The notes under the pieces: model-generated
What the model saw: only the letters and a program-made list of their open reading frames with translations
Databases searched by the model: none
What the model was told of the DNA's origin: nothing
Shown: positions 39,660 through 45,562 of the stretch, in pieces
Numbering within the stretch: position 1 is the stretch's first letter
How the letters are laid out: each line of letters starts with the position of its first letter
Source of the DNA: Kofleriaceae bacterium
GTDB taxonomy: Bacteria > Myxococcota_A > Polyangia > Haliangiales > Haliangiaceae
Length of the DNA: 45,562 nucleotides
Reading direction: 5' to 3'
Assembly (NCBI GenBank): GCA_018057825.1
Contig: JAGPCY010000055.1
Span: 1-45,562 of the forward strand
Program-made: the position numbers and the translations under genes

Positions 39660-40652
39660 ATGCGATCGAAGCTGCTCCTCGCCGCTACGTGCGCCGCGCT
39701 GGCCACCGGCTGTCCGCCGCCCCGCGGGGGTCAGCCGACGCCCAACGGCACGCGGATCGATCCCGGCGCGTGTGGCGATCTCTCGACCGACAAGGTCACG
39801 CGCAAGCTGCACGCGTTCTTGACCGCGTCGGCCGAGCTCGATCGCGCGACGCTGTCCCTCGAGCGCTCGGTCCACGACGCCTGCGTGCGCATGGCGGTCG
39901 AGCTCGGGGTCGCGACCGACGGCGACACCCGGACGGTGTGCGCGCGCGCCGCCGCCGAGCTCGAGGCCAACCTGGCGGTGTCGGTCAGCCAGGAGCAGCG
40001 CCTGGTGACGCGCTACGTACCGCCGGTGTGCACCTCGCAGGTCGAGTTCACCGCCGGGATCGTCGCCGAGTGCGAGGCCTCGGTCGCGGCCGAGGTCGAC
40101 GTCCGCTGCGAGGGCACCTGCGCCGGGTCGTGCACCGGCACCTGCGACGGCGCGTGCGCTGCCACCGGCCCGAACGGCGCGTGCGCCGGCACCTGCGACG
40201 GCACCTGCCGCGGGAGCTGCACCGGCACCTGCGCTGGCTACACCTCGGTCGAGGCCTCGGCCGAGTGTCGGGCCTCGGCCGAGATCCAGACCTCGATCCA
40301 CACCGAGTGCAGCGAGCCGCGGGTCGAGGTCGTGCGCGAGACCGTGACCGTGGTCGACGACAGCAAGTTTCAGCGAGCGAGCGCGGCCATCGCGGCCGGC
40401 ATGCCCACCCTGCTGCGCGTCGGCGCCCAGGCTGAGCTGGTCGGCAAGGCGCTGGTCCACTGGGTCGAGACCGGCGCCGGCCTGATCAAGGCCTCGGGCC
40501 AGCTCGTCGGTCAGCTCGGCGAGCGTGGCCTGTGCGTCGGCACCCAGCTCGCGGCCACGGTGGCCGCGGTCGCCGACATCCAGGCCCGGGTGTCGATCTC
40601 GATCGACGTCAGCGTCCAGGTCTCAGCGGCCGCCGGCGCCCAGGCCCAATAG
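39660..40652 (+). CDS. Lipoprotein with C-x3-C repeat segment
   Basis: A 330-residue protein. MRSKLLLAATCAALATGC is a lipoprotein signal (Cys18), and GGAGGG lies a few bases before the ATG at 39660, so this start is firm. The N-terminal part is helical. Residues about 150-192 contain ten cysteines spaced every four residues (CEGTCAGSCTGTCDGAC and a second block), followed by helical, Ala-rich sequence to the end (VSISIDVSVQVSAAAGAQAQ). The Cys segment may bind metal or be cross-linked. Relatives of this layout occur in Myxococcota without known function. It may be transcribed from a GACAAT element near 39638. Confidence 0.8.
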   Translation: MRSKLLLAATCAALATGCPPPRGGQPTPNGTRIDPGACGDLSTDKVTRKLHAFLTASAELDRATLSLERSVHDACVRMAVELGVATDGDTRTVCARAAAELEANLAVSVSQEQRLVTRYVPPVCTSQVEFTAGIVAECEASVAAEVDVRCEGTCAGSCTGTCDGACAATGPNGACAGTCDGTCRGSCTGTCAGYTSVEASAECRASAEIQTSIHTECSEPRVEVVRETVTVVDDSKFQRASAAIAAGMPTLLRVGAQAELVGKALVHWVETGAGLIKASGQLVGQLGERGLCVGTQLAATVAAVADIQARVSISIDVSVQVSAAAGAQAQ

Positions 40653-40674
40653 CGCGGGCGGCGCGGCTCACGGT

Positions 40675-40902
40675 TCACGCCTGGGCGAGCTGGCCGCGGG
40701 CGCGCAAGGCGTCGAGCTGGTTGCGGATGGCCTGGGTCTCGAGCTCGGCGCGCAGCCCGGGGCGCGCGCCGGTGTAGGCCAGCCAGGCGGCGCGCATGAA
40801 GTCGTCGAGAGCGAGCTCGGCCTCGACGCTGGCGGTCGCGGCCGACTCGAGGAGCGCGGTGGTGGCGGCGGCCGCCAGCTCGCGAGGGGTCGGATCGGAC
40901 AT
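40675..40902 (-). CDS. Small alpha-helical protein
   Basis: A 75-residue protein, MSDPTPRELAAAATTALL at the start and RNQLDALRARGQLAQA at the end. It is rich in Ala, Leu, Glu and Arg and looks like two or three helices. No motif or family is recognised. It lies 22 bases from the convergent lipoprotein gene. The codon bias fits a real gene, but no ribosome site is clear. Confidence 0.55.
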   Translation of the reverse strand: MSDPTPRELAAAATTALLESAATASVEAELALDDFMRAAWLAYTGARPGLRAELETQAIRNQLDALRARGQLAQA

Positions 40903-40963
40903 GCGGTCAAGAGAACCACGCTCGACCCGGTCGTCAAGCCCGCCCGATCGGACAGGAGGAGTG

Positions 40964-41167
40964 AGGACCGAGAGCGAGGCCGAGACGGAGGCCGAGACCG
41001 AGACCGAGGCCGAGGCCGAGGCCGAGGCCGAGACCGAGACCGAGACCGAGGCCGAACCCGAGACCGAGGACGAGACCGAGGCCGAGGTCGAACCCGAGAC
41101 CGAGGCCGAAGCCGAGACCGAGACCGAGGCCGAACCCGAGACCGAGGCCGAGACCGATCCCGATCCC
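40964..41167 (+). repeat. GAGRCC hexanucleotide array D
   Basis: About 33 units of GAGGCC, GAGACC and variants (including GAACCC) run on the plus strand. It ends 11 bases before the 3' end of the desaturase gene and is the longest of the four arrays. The gap 40903-41178 contains nothing else that I can identify. Confidence 0.92.
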
Positions 41168-41178
41168 GTACCCGATCC

Positions 41179-42102
41179 CTACGCCGGCAGCGTGCTGTCG
41201 GCCGGCAACGGATCGTCGGTGGCGGGCGCGGCGCCGTCGAGGCGAGCCCGGCCCGGGGCCGCGGTCTGGTCGCGGACGTGACGGGGCACGCCCTCGACGT
41301 CCCACACGATGCGCAGCGCCTGCAGGAGCTTCAGCCCGTAGAACGACAGATCGAACTCCCACCAGTAGAACCCCTGGCGCGCCGAGCGCTGGTAGTGGTG
41401 GTGGTTGTTGTGCCAGCCCTCGCCCAGCGTGATCAGCGCGAGCAGCGGGTTGTTGCGGCTGTCGTCGGTGGTCGGGTAGCGACGGCTGCCCCAGACGTGG
41501 GTCAGCGAGTTGATCGTGAAGGTGCCGTGCCACAGGAGCACGGTCGAGATGAAGTAGCCCCACACCAGCGCGTGGGTGCCGCCGATCAAGTACAGCGCGG
41601 CGGCGTAGGCGACGGTGAACCAGATCTCGTAGCGGTTGATGAAGCGCAGCTCAGGGTAGCTGGCGAGATCCTTCACCTTGGTCAGGTCGGCGTGCTGGTG
41701 GCGACGCACCAGGATCCAGAACATGTGCGACCACCAGAAGCCGCGCTGCCGCGGCGAGTGCAGATCCTCGGGCTGGTCGGAGTACTTGTGATGGTGGCGA
41801 TGGTGCGCGGCCCACCACAGCGGGCCCTTCTGCGTCGAGATCACGCCGAGCAACGCGAAGCCGACCTGGCCGACCCGGCTGGTCTTGAACGCGCGGTGCG
41901 AAAAGTAGCGGTGGTAGCCGGCGGTGATGCCGAACATGCGCACGACGTACGAGCCCATGCAGATCGCGAAGCCGGTCCACGACCAGCCGAGCCAGATCAG
42001 GCCGGCCAGCGCGATCGCGTGGACGCTCCAGTACGGGACGGTGTCGAGCCAGCGGATGCGATCGAGCTCGGGATCGCGAAGGGTGGCGGTAGGGGTGGAC
42101 AT
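41179..42102 (-). CDS. Acyl-CoA desaturase (delta-9 type)
   Basis: A 307-residue integral membrane di-iron desaturase. The three histidine boxes are complete: HRYFSH (64-69), HHRHHH (100-105) and HNNHHH (231-236). Hydrophobic pairs lie at about 27-60 and 162-195. WWAAHHRHHHKYSD and GEGWHNNHHH are the usual signatures of acyl-CoA (stearoyl-type) desaturases, which introduce a cis double bond into saturated acyl chains using oxygen and an electron donor. The start at 42102 is chosen for the MSTPTATLRDPELDR beginning and a TACCGT 8 bases upstream; further upstream the frame is not protein-like. It should adjust membrane fluidity. Confidence 0.93.
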   Translation of the reverse strand: MSTPTATLRDPELDRIRWLDTVPYWSVHAIALAGLIWLGWSWTGFAICMGSYVVRMFGITAGYHRYFSHRAFKTSRVGQVGFALLGVISTQKGPLWWAAHHRHHHKYSDQPEDLHSPRQRGFWWSHMFWILVRRHQHADLTKVKDLASYPELRFINRYEIWFTVAYAAALYLIGGTHALVWGYFISTVLLWHGTFTINSLTHVWGSRRYPTTDDSRNNPLLALITLGEGWHNNHHHYQRSARQGFYWWEFDLSFYGLKLLQALRIVWDVEGVPRHVRDQTAAPGRARLDGAAPATDDPLPADSTLPA

Positions 42103-42110
42103 CGCGTCGG

Positions 42111-42116
42111 ACGGTA
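42111..42116 (-). promoter_or_regulatory. Candidate -10 (TACCGT), near-leaderless start
   Basis: TACCGT on the minus strand ends 8 bases before the ATG at 42102. Confidence 0.3.
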
Positions 42117-42295
42117 GCCGGACCTCCCGACGGCCGCGGCCATGACCACGCCAGCGATCGACCACAGGTCGGGCGTCGCGATGACCAGATCGTGACACGG
42201 CCGGGCCGAGCGGCCGGACCACTGTCCCGGGTCGGTCCGGTGGAGGTGGGCAGACAGGCGCGCGAGACGCGGCGATGTTATGACCAGGGTTCGGG

Positions 42296-42805
42296 ATGGC
42301 CTCCGCGTTCCACTTCGAACACCGGTTCCGAGCCGCGTCGCCGGCCGTGGTCATGACCGCGGTCATGGACCCGGTCCAGCGCGCCGCCCAGGACCGCGCG
42401 GTCGACGTCGCCCGGCGCGAGCTGGTGAGCGACGACGACACGCCGGACACCCGGGCGCTCCGGTTCGTGGTCTACCCGCGGCGACAACTCCCGGCGGTGG
42501 TGCGGGCGGTGGTCCGCGGCGATCTGGCGTACGACGAGACGATCGTGTGGACCAAGGCGGCCGACCGGGTCGACTACGACATCCGGCCGCGACTGCTCGA
42601 CGGTCGGGCGCGGATCGTCGCCACCTACCAGCTCACCGCGGGCGACCCGGGCGAGGTGGTGCGGCGCTACCACGGCACGGTCACCGTCGACCTGCGCCTG
42701 ATCGGTGGCCGCATCGAGCGGATGATCGTCGACGACCTGGGGCGATCGCTGGCGGTAGCGGCCCAGGTCACCCAGGACCACCTCGACCGGGGCGCCGCGT
42801 CGTGA
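42296..42805 (+). CDS. SRPBCC / DUF2505-like protein
   Basis: A 169-residue protein. FHFEHRFRAASPAVVMTAVMDP at the N-terminus, the central beta strands and the C-terminal amphipathic helix (SLAVAAQVTQDHLDRG) follow the START/SRPBCC fold order, most like DUF2505 proteins. These bind a hydrophobic ligand in a cavity; the ligand is not known. TTATGA lies about 12 bases before the ATG. It is followed by the leader peptide and second kinase on the same strand. Confidence 0.65.
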   Translation: MASAFHFEHRFRAASPAVVMTAVMDPVQRAAQDRAVDVARRELVSDDDTPDTRALRFVVYPRRQLPAVVRAVVRGDLAYDETIVWTKAADRVDYDIRPRLLDGRARIVATYQLTAGDPGEVVRRYHGTVTVDLRLIGGRIERMIVDDLGRSLAVAAQVTQDHLDRGAAS

Positions 42806-42837
42806 TCGATCTCGCAGGCGGCGCGGCCGGAGCAAGG

Positions 42838-42843
42838 TATCCT
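42838..42843 (+). promoter_or_regulatory. Candidate -10 (TATCCT) before leader ORF and kinase
   Basis: TATCCT ends 6 bases before the ATG of the 10-codon leader ORF at 42850 and 35 bases before the kinase start. Confidence 0.4.
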
Positions 42844-42849
42844 GGACGG

Positions 42850-42882
42850 ATGACCGGCCCGCGGCCTGGGGGACGCCGATGA
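42850..42882 (+). CDS. Possible 10-codon leader peptide (MTGPRPGGRR)
   Basis: ATG at 42850 opens a frame of ten codons whose TGA (42880-42882) overlaps the kinase ATG (42879) as ATGA. The leaderless -10 spacing places its ATG at the transcript start. It has two prolines and three arginines. It could couple or regulate kinase translation, but the kinase also has its own GGGGGA ribosome site inside this frame, and chance cannot be excluded. Confidence 0.35.
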   Translation: MTGPRPGGRR

Positions 42883-44531
42883 CGGCGACGACCACCGCGC
42901 CGCGCGAGCGCCGGCTCGGCGACTTCCAGCTCCTGGCCAAGCTGGCCACGGGCGGCATGGCCGAGATCTTCCTGGCCCGGCGCGTCGCCGGCGGACCGAT
43001 GCAGGTGGTGAAGCGGATCCTGCCGCACCTGGCCGACGATGAGCACTTCGTGACGATGTTCCGCGACGAGGCCAACCTCGCCGCGCAGCTCGTCCATCCG
43101 AACATCTGCCGGGTTCACGAGCTCGGCCACGTCGGCGACGTGTGGTTCATCGTGATGGAGTACCTGCACGGCATCCCGCTGTCGCGGCTGCTGTCGCGGC
43201 TGGCCAAGGACCGCAAGTTCCTCGACGTGCGCATCGTCGCCGGCCTGATGGTCCAGGCCTGCGACGGCCTCGATCACGCCCACGACGCCCGCGGCGCCGA
43301 CGGCCACCACCTCGGCCTGGTCCATCGCGACGTGTCGCCGCCCAACATCCTGGTGACCGCCGACGGCACGGTGAAGCTCCTCGACTTCGGGATCGCCAAG
43401 GCCCGCGGCGCCAACTCCAAGACCCGGACCGGCACGGTCAAGGGCAAGAACGCGTACATGTCGCCCGAGCAGATCCTGGGCAAGCCCCTCGATCGGCGCA
43501 GCGACGTCTTCGCCCTAGCCACGGTCATGTACGAGCTGTGCGCGGTGCGCCGGCTGTTTCACCGCGACAGCGACTTCCTGACCTTCAAGGCGATCACCGA
43601 GGAGGCCATCCCCGACGTCCGCGATCGCCGCCCGGACCTGCCGGCGTCGCTGGTCGCGGTCCTGGTGCGCGCGCTGGCCCGCGATCCCGCGGCCCGGTTC
43701 CCGACCGCGGCGGCGATGCGGGACGCGATCGTCGCGGCGATGGCGCCGCTGGGCGGACCGGCTAGCCCGAGCGAGCTGGCGGCGATGCTGACCCGCGACT
43801 TCGCGTCCGAGCTGGCCGACAAGGACGCCCTGGTCGGCCAGGCCGAGCGGCTGGGCGCCGACGCGGCCCCGCTGGCTGGGCCAGGCGCGACCAATGCGCC
43901 GACCCCGGTGGCGTCGATCCGCGCGCTGGCCGAGGACGACGGCTCCTTCTTCGATCGCACGCCGGTCGCCAAGCCGCCGCGCCCCGCCAGCGTCGGGCCG
44001 TCGGACTCGGTGGTGATCGAGCCGACCGCGGGCCTGGCGCCAGCCCCAGCCGGCCTCGAGATGCTCGACCTCGCGCCGGGCTCGACGGATCTGCTGCGCG
44101 AGCGCCGCCGCCGGGTCCGCCGCCTGCTCCTGGCCGGCGTCGCGCTGACCGGCCTGGCGGTGGTCGCGATGGTGGGCGGCGCGCGCGCGTGCCGGACCGC
44201 CGCCGAGCGCTCCGCCACCGAGGTCGCCGCGGTCGCACCGCCGCCGCCCCCGGTCGACGCCGCGCCACCGCCGGACGCGGCGGTCGACGCCGATCAGAGC
44301 CGGGCCGACATCCTGGCCCTGGCCCGCTACGGCTTCTTCTCGGTCGGGGCCGACAAGCCGACCGAGATCTGGATCGATCATCGCCGGGTCGGGCCGACCC
44401 CGCTCATCCGCTATCCGCTGTCGCCGGGCCCCCACGACGTCAAGGCGGTTGGCCCTCGCGGCAAGACCAAGCGCTGGAAGATCCTGATCGAGGCCACCAA
44501 GGACGTCGACGCCGGCGTGCTCGACTGGTGA
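42879..44531 (+). CDS. Transmembrane Ser/Thr protein kinase, HRDVSPPN type
   Basis: A 550-residue Hanks-type kinase. Elements seen: Gly loop ATGGMAE (23-29), ATP lysine K45 in VVKRIL, catalytic loop HRDVSPPN (D151, N156), DFG (169-171) and SPE (195-197). The usual Lys after HRDL (HRDLKPxN) is Ser here, a form found in a myxobacterial kinase subgroup, so activity may be modified. A flexible Pro-rich part, an Arg-rich stop and one membrane helix (about 408-430) precede a Pro/Ala/Asp linker and a small C-terminal PEGA-like domain (FFSVGADKPTEIWIDHRRVG). GGGGGA stands 6 bases before the ATG. The exporter gene is coupled downstream. Confidence 0.92.
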   Translation: MTATTTAPRERRLGDFQLLAKLATGGMAEIFLARRVAGGPMQVVKRILPHLADDEHFVTMFRDEANLAAQLVHPNICRVHELGHVGDVWFIVMEYLHGIPLSRLLSRLAKDRKFLDVRIVAGLMVQACDGLDHAHDARGADGHHLGLVHRDVSPPNILVTADGTVKLLDFGIAKARGANSKTRTGTVKGKNAYMSPEQILGKPLDRRSDVFALATVMYELCAVRRLFHRDSDFLTFKAITEEAIPDVRDRRPDLPASLVAVLVRALARDPAARFPTAAAMRDAIVAAMAPLGGPASPSELAAMLTRDFASELADKDALVGQAERLGADAAPLAGPGATNAPTPVASIRALAEDDGSFFDRTPVAKPPRPASVGPSDSVVIEPTAGLAPAPAGLEMLDLAPGSTDLLRERRRRVRRLLLAGVALTGLAVVAMVGGARACRTAAERSATEVAAVAPPPPPVDAAPPPDAAVDADQSRADILALARYGFFSVGADKPTEIWIDHRRVGPTPLIRYPLSPGPHDVKAVGPRGKTKRWKILIEATKDVDAGVLDW

Positions 44532-45139
44532 TCGATCCGGCGGCGCTAGCGGTCGGCCTCCTCGGCGGCCTCGCGCTGGGCGCGCTGACCGGGTTGCCGC
44601 TGGGCGTGATGAACGTCGCGGTCGTGACCACCGCCGCCACCGACGGCGTCGGCCCCGCGGCCCGGCTGGGCGCCGGCGGCGCGGCCGCCGACGCGACCCA
44701 CGCGCTGGTCGCCTTCACCGGCCTGGGCCCGGCGCTCCTGGCGCGGCCGCGCGCGACCGCGATCGCCAGCGGCGTGGCGGGCGTGTTGTGCCTGGCGGTG
44801 GCGCTCCTCCTCGTCCTCCGTCGAGCGACGGCGCCGACCGCGCCCTCGACGACGCGACGCGGCCGCGGCCGGTTCTGGCTCGGAGTCGCGTTGACCTTGC
44901 CCAACCCGGCCGCCCTCACCGCGTGGCTGACCGTCGCCGCCGCGGTCGGGCCCCTGGCCGCCCCGGTGGCCGCCGTCACCGCGGTCGGCGTCGGCCTGGG
45001 CTCGGCCGCCTACTTCGCCGGGCTGGCCCGCCTGGCAGCCCGGGCCGGCCGCGCGCCACCGCCCAAGGTGCTCGATCGGATCGCGGCCCTGGCTCTGGCC
45101 GGCCTAGGCGCGGTCGCGCTGGCCCGCGCGTTCACGTGA
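44528..45139 (+). CDS. LysE-family exporter
   Basis: A 203-residue membrane protein with a GTG start overlapping the kinase stop (GTGA). Five to six hydrophobic helices are visible. The segment LPLGVMNVAVVTTAATDG followed by ARLGAGGAAAD corresponds to the GP...G...G conserved start of LysE/RhtB transporters, and the fourth helix contains TLPNPAALTAW, the family NP motif. Such proteins export amino acids or related small molecules. Translational coupling to the kinase hints at regulation by or with it, which is inference. Its 3' end overlaps the convergent gene by 36 bases. Confidence 0.75.
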   Translation: MIDPAALAVGLLGGLALGALTGLPLGVMNVAVVTTAATDGVGPAARLGAGGAAADATHALVAFTGLGPALLARPRATAIASGVAGVLCLAVALLLVLRRATAPTAPSTTRRGRGRFWLGVALTLPNPAALTAWLTVAAAVGPLAAPVAAVTAVGVGLGSAAYFAGLARLAARAGRAPPPKVLDRIAALALAGLGAVALARAFT

Positions 45140-45517
45140 GCGACGCCAACCGCCGGGGTTCCGCGCTGGCCGGCGACCGAAGGCCCACGGCGGCGGCCAC
45201 TGCGCGAGGGCGTCGGCGACATCGGCGACGCGTTCGGCGAGCCCACGCGCGGTGGCGACGGCGGGCTCCTCGAGCCAGCCCCAGGTGACGGCGATGTCGA
45301 GGGCGGCCTTGGTCCGCTCTGCCTTGGCGGCGGCGTTGCGGTAGGCGCGCTGCCTTCGGCGGCCGGTTCGGTGCGCCCCCCGGACGAGGTTCATGACCGT
45401 CGAAGCTGCTGCACGACGAAGTTCATCGGTGAGATCGGGCGACTGTGCGTACAGCACCTCGCATAGGGGTCGCAGCGCACGGAGGAATTCGTCGACGAAA
45501 GGCGGGGCAAGGAGCAT
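45104..45517 (-). CDS. Four-helix-bundle protein of the S23 / Avd-like family
   Basis: A 137-residue protein. LRPLCEVLYAQSPDLTDELRR, followed by AAASTVMNLVRGAHRTG and YRNAAAKAERTKAALDIAVTWGWL, follows the S23/TIGR02436 pattern (pdL..qlrRAa.S...NiaEg...YR.A.gSa.E....l..a...g). The usual NIAEG reads NLVRG. Members are found inside 23S rRNA intervening sequences or, as Avd, in diversity-generating retroelements; others stand alone. No rRNA or reverse transcriptase is in the window. The C-terminal 25 residues are Arg/Pro-rich and partly overlap the exporter gene. The stretch 45518-45562 is G-rich with no feature seen. Confidence 0.7.
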   Translation of the reverse strand: MLLAPPFVDEFLRALRPLCEVLYAQSPDLTDELRRAAASTVMNLVRGAHRTGRRRQRAYRNAAAKAERTKAALDIAVTWGWLEEPAVATARGLAERVADVADALAQWPPPWAFGRRPARNPGGWRRSRERAGQRDRA

Positions 45518-45562
45518 GTCGTGGGTTCCGTGGTTGGGGGGAGAAGGGGAAGGGGGGAAGGG

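Noticed and set aside
40796-41281. A 161-codon frame with a Glu-Ala-Glu-Thr tail
   Set aside because: It overlaps a small minus-strand gene and the desaturase end, and the acidic tail is a direct translation of hexanucleotide array D. The same peptide would arise from arrays without starts.
42103-42450. N-terminal extension of the desaturase
   Set aside because: The added 116 residues are unlike any desaturase, overlap the SRPBCC gene and precede a normal start with a -10 element.

Overview
This window is very G+C-rich bacterial chromosome with third codon positions almost saturated in G/C. The gene content fits a predatory or myxobacteria-like member of the Myxococcota (former Deltaproteobacteria). 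The signs are eukaryote-type Ser/Thr kinases with C-terminal membrane and PEGA-like parts, many species-specific lipoproteins, a thrombospondin type-3 repeat surface protein, an RCC1-repeat lipoprotein of the HTC...CWG type, Pro/Ala-rich linkers and zinc-ribbon membrane proteins. The genus cannot be fixed from the sequence.

Layout. Bases 1-198 are the 3' end of a gene cut by the window edge. 402-4293 (minus) holds a zinc-ribbon/PH-like membrane protein, then a kinase followed by a TPR/outer-membrane protein. 4459-7947 (plus) holds a D,D-peptidase-like serine hydrolase and a coupled TldD/TldE-like pair that lacks the usual zinc site. tRNA-Leu(UAG) follows at 7974-8056. Behind it begins an array of 77-bp repeats, and an inverted copy lies at 9777-9928. 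The two copies bracket a haloalkane-dehalogenase-like gene and a small coiled-coil membrane protein. 9929-13369 (minus) is a large thrombospondin-3 lipoprotein. 13608-17388 is a beta-oxidation pair: a FadN-type 3-hydroxyacyl-CoA dehydrogenase/enoyl-CoA hydratase and a thiolase.

17466-25531 carries small membrane proteins and lipoproteins. Among them is a three-gene unit (19924-23495) with a YidD-like protein and an M49-like metallopeptidase lipoprotein. 25703-36821 is the most unusual part. Two large proteins with the DUF4157 (eCIS core) HExxH domain are arranged around a small protein that resembles the eCIS-associated AAA+ ATPase but has no visible Walker A motif. Two TPR-like genes follow the second DUF4157 protein. 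No sheath, tube or baseplate genes are present here, so this looks like a satellite effector island of an extracellular contractile injection system, or a system of its own. 36991-45517 carries a CehA/McbA-type lipoprotein, a Cys-rich lipoprotein, an acyl-CoA desaturase, a SRPBCC-like protein, a second Ser/Thr kinase, a LysE-type exporter and an S23/four-helix-bundle protein.

Non-coding structure is rich. Four intergenic arrays of a degenerate GAGRCC hexamer each abut gene 3' ends. The 77-bp repeat family starts directly at the 3' end of two unrelated genes. A TAnnnT element recurs 5-8 bases before start codons, which suggests that many transcripts are leaderless or nearly so. Functional calls come from reading motifs by eye; no database search was possible.
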